Below, piece after piece: positions 57,767 to 64,000 of a stretch of DNA of 64,000 bases; the stretch's first letter is position 1, and the number at the start of each line of letters is the position of its first letter. The DNA is from Petasospora fabianii. Lineage: Eukaryota; Ascomycota; Saccharomycetes; Phaffomycetales; Wickerhamomycetaceae. The translations under genes were made by a program, and so were the position numbers. Below the pieces are notes generated by a model that was given only the letters and a program-made list of their open reading frames with translations, was not told the DNA's origin and ran no database searches. The stretch covers positions 1,116,001 to 1,180,000 of the forward strand of contig CP048718.1 of assembly GCA_022641835.1 (NCBI GenBank), written 5' to 3'.

Positions 57767-58282
57767 TGTGTCCTGTCCTGTCCTTGCTGGATATGTCTTG
57801 TCTTGTCTGGATTGAAAGGTTGCGACAATGTGTCGAAAAGAAAGTGTTGGGTGCGGTTGCGGGTATAAGCTTTTAGAAGTTATCGGTTATGTGAGTTAGA
57901 TCTGGGACGTTTAACCGATGTGTATATGGGATTTTTTCAATATGAGAATATATCTATATAGATATAATGCATTGGTGGGGGGCCCATATGCGGTTTTTAT
58001 ATATGACGAAGCACCCCCCGTGTGCACATCATGAAATTTGGCAGTGCCCCGCGCGTACGCTGGCGCGCCAAACTAGCAAGATTGCTGGTTCCCCGGCCGC
58101 TGCGGAAAAACGTCAGAGGCGTTTTGAGCGTCGGGAAAAGGGCAAGGCTTGACACTATATAGCAAAACAATAAGCGATATATTGATTTATTGCATATTGG
58201 AAGATTTTGGCGAAAAAAATCGACTCCGCTTACAAAATTGGCGAAAATTCACACTATATATTGATCTGAGTATACTATCGAT
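57767..58282. other. Divergent promoter with a GC-rich insert
   Basis: 516 bp. From 57967 to about 58145 the sequence is much more GC-rich than its flanks and has several inverted repeats: GGGGGG with ACCCCCC (57974-58020), AGCAA-GA-TTGCT (about 58076), and AAAACG with CGTTTT (about 58107). An open frame of 61 codons crosses it but resembles nothing known. Confidence 0.45.
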
Positions 58283-58456
58283 ATGTCAAGTACACGTGAT
58301 TCAGAGATTAAGACACTTCAAGGAGCTGTGCAAGTGCTAAAGGGAATTGATGAGATAACAAAGAGCATGACGCGAGATCTTGAAATCGCCAGCAATAATC
58401 AAGTCGTTATACAGCAATCTCTAAGTCGTCTACAAAAGAATACTAAGAATATGTGA
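58283..58456 (+). CDS. Small coiled-coil ORF, 57 residues
   Basis: An ATG-started frame encodes MSSTRDSEIKTLQGAVQVLK and continues as one amphipathic helix to the stop: hydrophobic residues at heptad spacing (LQGAVQVLKGIDEITKSM, then IQQSLSRLQ), Asn/Gln/Lys/Asp elsewhere. It ends only 33 bp before the stop of the convergent GPHR-like gene. Such helices are typical of small subunits of kinetochore (DASH), BLOC-1 or tethering complexes, but I cannot match it to a named one. The start is the only ATG in reach. A longer spliced form with an upstream exon was looked for and not found. Confidence 0.5.
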   Translation: MSSTRDSEIKTLQGAVQVLKGIDEITKSMTRDLEIASNNQVVIQQSLSRLQKNTKNM

Positions 58457-58489
58457 TCAAATGCAGTTGTGTGAAGATTCCTTCTTTCC

Positions 58490-60136
58490 CTATACAATCT
58501 TACCCATAAGTTCCTGTTCTTCAAACCCATCATCTCTCCATACTTCACCAACACGAATCACTATTCCAGTGAGTACCACAGAGACCAAAAACACTTTATC
58601 GAACCAATGATCCACCACATTCATCTCAAGCCCCGTTGTTAGCATCAATGCATTCAACTTTAATCCCATTGTCTGTGTCAAGTTCGACTTGAGGATGTTG
58701 ATGGTCGCAAGGACATATATACCCATCAATTGAGAAACAAATAGATTCTTAATGACACTAACTGATTTTGGGTTCCGTTTCGTTGATGATGACTTGTCAC
58801 TAGAGGAATCCAATTTACTCAAGTCAATTGGGAGGAATCTGTAAAGATGTGTCAATGTCAAGAAAACACCATTGAATGAACAGAGGAATAACACACCAGA
58901 GATTATGAAACTTAATTGGTTGATGAGGAATTCTTCATCTTCAATGGTGAAAACGAATTCTGTTATATGGGTAAGTGTAAGGACCAATGGATCCGATTTT
59001 GAGGTATTGATGTCATTTGAACGGAAGAATTGTATCGAATGTACGATTGACACTTGAAGGATCTTGAATAGACAGTAGAAAGAGACACATTGGGCAACAA
59101 TACCCGAGATTTGATCTTTGTATGATGATTTCCCCGTCAGTTTGGCTTGTTGATTGTCGAGTGTCTGTTGAGCTCGTAGAAGCTTAACATAGATATCATT
59201 CTTGATCATCTTTAATGAATTGATTTCAGTTTGAAGTGTTGATTGCTCTGATGGTGACTTATTGAAAATATGAAGCGATTGGAGGTCCATAAATGATCCT
59301 TTCGGTCTCAAATTGGTTCTTCTATTGAGTTCACTAGCATCATTAGTAGTATCACCGATGCGATTCTTGAGTTCGACTTCCTTCTTACTGATCATATTAT
59401 CTGTGTTTTGTAAAGACTTCTCCAATGATTGAACCCTTTGCTTTGCTGTATCAGTGCTTACTTTTTGTTGTGGAGCTAATCTCTTATAGAGATAGTAGTA
59501 AACAGTGGAGAAGGAACCGACTCCATTAAGAACCGCCATCAAAGTCACACCAAGGATACTTATCCTTTGAACGTAGTACGATAGCATACCAGCACCCTCA
59601 ACAACGGCCAAATCGGTAAAGATGTACGATTTTGAGACAAAGATCAACCAGATCACCATAAGTGAGAAACTCGTTATAAGCTTTGTTGAGTCGTTGTCGA
59701 GGATGTTAGACTTGAAGATCTTGTTGACGAGTAGATAACACATAGCAGCCGGTTGAACAAAGACAAGACACAATACAATGGTTGAAAGAAGGATACCCCA
59801 TAACGTATGTTCTGGTGATGATGCATCGATGTCTCTGTTGAGCTCAATGAGGATAAACTCGATCATCACGACTGTTGAGGTGATGGTAGCTGTGAATGCT
59901 GCCCTAGCAATTGCCTTTACGAGTTGTGCATGTTTCCTCGTGACTTTATCCTCATCATCTGAAGCTGCTATTAATTGAAGTATATTAGCTGAAGATGCTG
60001 TATGGATCAATGAAGGGATTGGATTCGAAGCATTGTTGAGAGATTCAAACAGATGAATGATGTGGAACCATGTGTACTTGTATGTGTAGAACGCAACGAA
60101 GAACCCCGTTAGGATGAAGAGGCTCAGTGCATACAT
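58490..60136 (-). CDS. Golgi pH regulator-like membrane protein (GPHR/GPR89 family)
   Basis: The 548-residue protein has about nine hydrophobic segments: four or five before residue 215, a long polar coiled-coil loop (about 225-330, with KVSTDTAKQRVQSLEKSLQ), and four more spans after it. RISILGVTLMAVLNGVGSFSTVYYYL matches the GPHR N-terminal domain, where animal and plant members read IGVIGVTVMAxLSGFGAV; the region after the loop fits the ABA_GPCR domain. The family is a Golgi/ER anion channel or a GTG-type protein, and S. cerevisiae appears to lack it. Length fits (455-540 in other eukaryotes). Confidence 0.78.
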   Translation of the reverse strand: MYALSLFILTGFFVAFYTYKYTWFHIIHLFESLNNASNPIPSLIHTASSANILQLIAASDDEDKVTRKHAQLVKAIARAAFTATITSTVVMIEFILIELNRDIDASSPEHTLWGILLSTIVLCLVFVQPAAMCYLLVNKIFKSNILDNDSTKLITSFSLMVIWLIFVSKSYIFTDLAVVEGAGMLSYYVQRISILGVTLMAVLNGVGSFSTVYYYLYKRLAPQQKVSTDTAKQRVQSLEKSLQNTDNMISKKEVELKNRIGDTTNDASELNRRTNLRPKGSFMDLQSLHIFNKSPSEQSTLQTEINSLKMIKNDIYVKLLRAQQTLDNQQAKLTGKSSYKDQISGIVAQCVSFYCLFKILQVSIVHSIQFFRSNDINTSKSDPLVLTLTHITEFVFTIEDEEFLINQLSFIISGVLFLCSFNGVFLTLTHLYRFLPIDLSKLDSSSDKSSSTKRNPKSVSVIKNLFVSQLMGIYVLATINILKSNLTQTMGLKLNALMLTTGLEMNVVDHWFDKVFLVSVVLTGIVIRVGEVWRDDGFEEQELMGKIV

Positions 60137-60627
60137 CTGGGATTACTCTATGGTGATACAAAGCTTAAGCTATAAGTAAACAAATGGTGAAGTAGTAGTT
60201 AAAAGCTTGTGTCATCTCGCGCCATATATATGAATGTAGTTGGTGATAGTGCGCCTACCACTTTTCTACAAAGGTAATATATACTCTTTTAATACATCTA
60301 CATCCTTAATCCGATGGAAAGTAACCATAAAATTGTCTGTATAAAACTCGCACACCATCATCATAATCATCATAAACAAGAACAAGATGCTGTGGCGTGA
60401 AGTGAAAATCAACTGAACAAGAGCCCAAAGCAATCCTTGCAAACCGAACTTTACTTCTTCTTCTTCTTCTTCTTTTGCAATCAACCCGAAAAGACAAAAA
60501 GAGGAAAGACAAACAAATAGGTCGAGAAAAAAAGGGATTGGCAAATTGATATGAAGGGAGGGAAAACCAAACCAAAACAGGGAAACAACTCAAGAGAAAA
60601 AACATCAAGTGGTAGCTAAACGACACC
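60137..60627. other. Intergenic: GPHR-like promoter and PAL1 3' region
   Basis: 491 bp. It contains CTCGCGCCATAT at about 60216, a TTC triplet repeat at about 60453-60473 and purine-rich DNA next to the PAL1 stop. No gene recognised. Confidence 0.45.
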
Positions 60628-62446
60628 TCAAGATCTTGATCTACCAACTTTCAAACTCTTGACTCTTTTAAGCAAGGAGTTACCATTACCACTTTCAACT
60701 TGCAATGCATCGGCGGAATTGGCACGATTGTACGAAGGCATGTTAAGTTTAGCTGGTTGAGATTGAGGAGACGTGTAACTATCACCTCTAATTCTTTGCT
60801 TAATAGATTTCTTTCTTCCCAAACCAGAAGAATTCTTGTTAGCCTCTTCGGCGATAGCACTTTGAGCAGCTGGTGCACCATCGAGGAAAGTTGTTGATCC
60901 TAGACCCAAAGTAGTTTCACCATGGACAGGTGTTGCTCTGCCCTTAGCATCAAATGAAGTGATCTTGACATCGTTCTTGACAGCAGCGAGTGTACTGTCG
61001 GAGCCATTAGCACCACGAGCATATGTGTTTCTTGGTGCAACGGTGGATGGTGGAGCATAAAGGTCATCATCTTCTTCATCTTCACGACCTTGGATGTATC
61101 GCAGTGTAGCATCCTTGTTAACATTTGCTGTGCCTCTAATTGAGTTGTTTGGACCATCAGCTGGGAAGGCAAGCACCGGTGCTGATTTTTGATCTTTGTT
61201 TCTGTGTGGGGTACAAGCGTCAAATGGACCATCATGATGGAATGCACCGCCAAAGAGTCCAGTAACGTCAAGTTTGTCAATTGTATCGACATTCTTAGCT
61301 GGTTTAGAGTCCTTCTCTTTAGATTTAGAGGAACGACTCTTATGTTCTCTGTCTGATCTGTGTCTGTCTGATCTATGTCTTTCAGAGCCTGATCTATGTT
61401 CACGAGATGAACGGTGTCCAGTTTCACCTTCTCTTGTAGATCTTGATCTGTGTGTACCGGAATGAGAAGATGAATGTCTCGACTTGTGTTCTTCAATGTA
61501 CAGTTGCTGTGACTGAGCCGCAGTCTGCTTTTCACGCGGGTATTCCTTCTTGGCTGTGCGTGGACCAGCAGCTTCCTCATAGGAAGGTGGGAGTTCACCA
61601 CCAGACGTCTCTGTGGCATGTCTTCTTGATTTTTCATCAGTGTTGTAATAGTCTGTGGTGGTATTCTTTGGGTTAGATGGCAAACTTCCTGAATTACCAT
61701 TGTGTCTGCTGCCTGTTGAAGAGCGAGAGACTGGAGCAAACGGATCTGTAGAGCGTGGTGGAGGCATCGAGTTACTAAGCATAATGTGTTAGTATATATA
61801 AATCTTTTGATAACCCTTTTCACACCTTGATCAATGGGACCTCTGTGTAGTTTATATTGTGTCATGTAAGGGGGCACTGGGGGCAAAAATAGATAGTAGC
61901 TCAACCTGCAGGTCTAGCCATTGCCCCATTGCGTCTCTTGCTCTGTTGCGAGAGAGAGCCATGAAACAGGGCAAACGTCTCAATGCGGAATGACGAGGCT
62001 TCAGCAGGCTGCGCAGCTGCTAGAGACAAAAAACAAGTCTCAACATTACCCTGGTTAACTGCTTCTCCTTGTATATATTGACCATCTTAGCCGCCCAGTA
62101 CATGTGGCAATGACGTGCTAAGAGAGCGCGAGGTCCCACACCATTCAATCATGGGAAAAAAGGGGCAAGAGAATAGAAGAAACGAGTAAGGGAAAAAAGA
62201 TACTTACGATCCATTGCTTGTAGTTCTTTCATAACCTGGTCTTTGTGGTTGGAAAAGTTCACCTTGTTCATCATCAGAACTGAAACTCATCTGACTTTGA
62301 TTACGTTGAACCCAAGAGCTGAATCCAGGATCACGCCCAATGTTAGAGTCTTGCGACGCGTTACGGAATGGGTTATTAGAAGAGAAAGGACGCGAGAGTG
62401 AAGGTCTCTGTTGACCGCCCGTAGAATGGTTTCTATGAACGGACAT
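60628..62446 (-). CDS. PAL1: Pal1-family cell-morphology/endocytosis protein (one intron)
   Basis: Pal1 proteins act at cortical endocytic sites and in polarised growth. Exon 1 is 62208-62446, the intron 61775-62207 (433 nt, GTAAGT donor, TACTAAC branch, TTAG acceptor) and exon 2 60628-61774; the product is 461 residues (499 in S. cerevisiae). Exon 1 has the NPF motif in SSNNPFRNASQD, a ligand for EH-domain proteins such as Ede1. Exon 2 opens with a second PF-containing segment (STDPFAPVSRSS), an ELPPSYEEAAG motif of the PPxY kind, a long Ser/Arg/His-rich region, then the family core LDVTGLFGGAFHHDGPFDAC and TPHRNKDQKSAPVLAFPADG. The basic C-terminus ends KSLKVGRSRS. Confidence 0.88.
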
Positions 62447-63210
62447 GTCTGTTGTTATATGTCTGTTGTATGTCTTTGTTGTGTTCTTCTCTTTGATCAC
62501 CTCTGGGCGGCTAATACGTATCAAGTTTGCCCTTTGTTTTGCCTTTTGTTTTGTTTGAGAGCGTTAACTTTTCCTTTCGATCCCCGCGCGGGTGTCCGGG
62601 TTTATTTGTCCTTTCTTCAATGTTTTATCACCCTTTTGTTTCAATTTCTAGCCGTTTCCTTGATGGGGTGTAATTTGAATTGTAGACTAGTAAAGTAATT
62701 GGTACCGTACCTTTTTACTTTTACTTTTCCTTTCTTGCTCTTTACTCTTTTTATCCGTACCCCTTACCGGCAAAAGTGGCGGAGCCCATTTCTTGGGGGT
62801 TTTGCTCAACTTCCTAAAACTGAAATTGCTCCGCCCTTAACTTCTGCGCCACACAAGTCCCAATAAGGAAATATTTGTATTACTTTGCCCCAGATCGCGC
62901 AATTACCATATTTGGATGAATAGCGCAGAAACGCGTAAACATCTTTCTCGCCATTAGCTCAATTAGGTAACTTCATATGTTTCAATCATTATAGAGTGCC
63001 ATCTCCCAGAGCGGAGTAGTGTATCTCCTGATAGGAGGGGTGTATCAAGTAGCTATTGGGAATAAAGCATCATAAACTTCTCTTATATATATATATGATA
63101 TAATATCAGCAGCTTACAAGCACAACGATCCATGTAATGGTCCAGCCATTATATGGTGTCTAATCTCAATAGTGCATCCAGTGCACATGACAATAAATCA
63201 ACACACAACA
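62447..63210. other. Intergenic between PAL1 and the PIB2-like gene
   Basis: 764 bp. It contains a CCCGCGCGGG palindrome near 62583, pyrimidine-rich DNA (62520-62770), an ATCGCGCAATT word near 62886 and an AT-rich end. No gene or RNA recognised. Confidence 0.45.
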
Positions 63211-64000
63211 TTAGAAAGAACTCCAACTCCAATCAGCAGGAACACTTGACATCTCTCTTTGTCTCCCATTAACAGAGTTACTGGGCTCCATACCATTTTG
63301 TGTCTGTGTTTCGAGTTTCTTATTATGACCTTTAAAATCAGGCATCATATCAATTTTGAAACTGTCAACCAAATATGCCCCCCATTCTTTACCACAACTA
63401 AAGCAAACTTTGCACAGGATACCATTAACATCAAATCTGCAATTATAGTTTAATTTAGCCTTTGATAACAAGCATTTCCCACAAAAGATCTCACCACATT
63501 TACGACAATGATGACGACGATTCATCAATGAGAAAGTACAACCACAATCAGAACAATTAACAGTTGCATTATTTGGTTTCCAATGATCACGAGACACCAT
63601 GGTACTTGAACTATCAATAACGCCAGCGTCATCATCATTAGTCCCCATATTGGACTGTGGTGGATGTTCAAGTGGTCGTAAGACACATGGTATATAATTT
63701 GGTGTCTTTGGATCATCAACAGGTCTGATTGGAGTTAGGGCAAACCGTGGTATTTTGCGATTGGTAAGCATAGTGATTGATTCATCAGAGTTTTTCTTTG
63801 ATGAAAGTGGTGAAGTATTTGAAGTTGACGGTTCATGATTGGCAATCATATTACCAGATGACATATAATCAGATAAAGTGTAATTAGTCATGGCAGACGT
63901 TGAAGGTGCAGGTGATACACCATACGTGTTGGATCCAAGTGCAACTTCTGCAGGTTGATATCTGCGACCAGATGATGAATGTTGTTCCGTTGGATGATCA
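63211..64000 (-). CDS. FYVE zinc-finger protein, probable Pib2 (cut by window edge)
   Basis: The frame is open to the right edge, so only the C-terminal ~262 residues are seen; internal ATGs (for example at 63891) are unlikely to be the true start. The FYVE domain begins RDHWKPNNATVNCSDCGCTF and has the PI3P-binding signature RRHHCRKCG, then CGKCLLSK, YNCRFDVNGILCKVC with the full set of Cys pairs. A linker and the C-terminal tail PADWSWSSF follow. A FYVE finger plus a conserved Trp-Ser-Ser-Phe-type tail fits Pib2, the vacuolar activator of TORC1 in response to glutamine. Other FYVE proteins lack such a tail, but I recall the tail motif rather than having aligned it. Confidence 0.65.
   Translation of the reverse strand, partial: DHPTEQHSSSGRRYQPAEVALGSNTYGVSPAPSTSAMTNYTLSDYMSSGNMIANHEPSTSNTSPLSSKKNSDESITMLTNRKIPRFALTPIRPVDDPKTPNYIPCVLRPLEHPPQSNMGTNDDDAGVIDSSSTMVSRDHWKPNNATVNCSDCGCTFSLMNRRHHCRKCGEIFCGKCLLSKAKLNYNCRFDVNGILCKVCFSCGKEWGAYLVDSFKIDMMPDFKGHNKKLETQTQNGMEPSNSVNGRQREMSSVPADWSWSSF

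Noticed and set aside
57967-58152. 61-codon frame MHWWGAHMRF... in the GC-rich promoter insert
   Set aside because: Arises from the GC-rich inverted repeats; the protein is Arg/Ala-rich and unlike any family.

Overview
The window is nuclear chromosomal DNA from a budding yeast (Saccharomycotina). About 34 protein genes lie close together on both strands, and nearly all match budding-yeast families. Seven short introns can be resolved, each with a TACTAAC-like branch site. Leucine CTG codons, where they can be judged (first codon of BTS1 exon 2; the conserved Leu of ATP5), fit the standard code. The yeast is not a post-duplication Saccharomyces relative: it has an Atg37-type peroxisomal acyl-CoA-binding protein and a Golgi pH regulator-like protein. 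It also keeps a merged gene order (RPL12-MAK10-SYF1-VMA8, with RML2 and AFG1 nearby) that S. cerevisiae splits between two duplicated regions. I cannot name the genus.

Layout. 0-8.5 kb: end of a SOG2-like gene, GID4, BTS1, CDS1, YAP1 and a four-exon ATG37-like gene. 9-31 kb: RPL12, MAK10, SYF1, VMA8, LTN1/RKR1, MHR1, SUR2, EST3, RML2, ATP5, a METTL25-type methyltransferase, an M28 aminopeptidase and AFG1. 32-41 kb: a JEN-type carboxylate transporter, RPN4, a divergent phosphoglycerate mutase, a DHA2 transporter and CMS1. 41-52.4 kb: YTA12, NPL6/RSC7, an unrecognised probable mitochondrial protein, a VPS3-like gene and ERG6. 52.4-56.5 kb: a 4-kb gene-free stretch. 56.5-64 kb: a cytosolic GH76-like protein, a 57-residue ORF, a GPHR-like membrane protein, PAL1 and the end of a PIB2-like gene.

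Themes. Several genes serve protein quality control (GID4, LTN1, RPN4, YTA12, AFG1). The RPN4 upstream region carries a perfect three-unit heat-shock element and an exact PACE box, which suggests Hsf1 input plus self-regulation. Many intergenic regions contain a CGCG palindrome of the form TTTTCGCGAAAA; in the VMA8/LTN1 region TTCGCG forms a six-copy array with a 17-bp period. CACGTG-type E-boxes cluster in three other promoters.

The most unusual region is 52.9-55.0 kb. It holds four degenerate tandem units of about 180-210 bp whose hairpin arms differ in sequence but keep pairing, including G-U pairs valid only on the + strand. They are followed by a GC-rich block (58-63% in two lines counted) packed with nested inverted repeats and with no convincing gene. 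I read this as a candidate large structured non-coding RNA locus. Its identity is unknown; a centromeric or selfish-element origin is not excluded.
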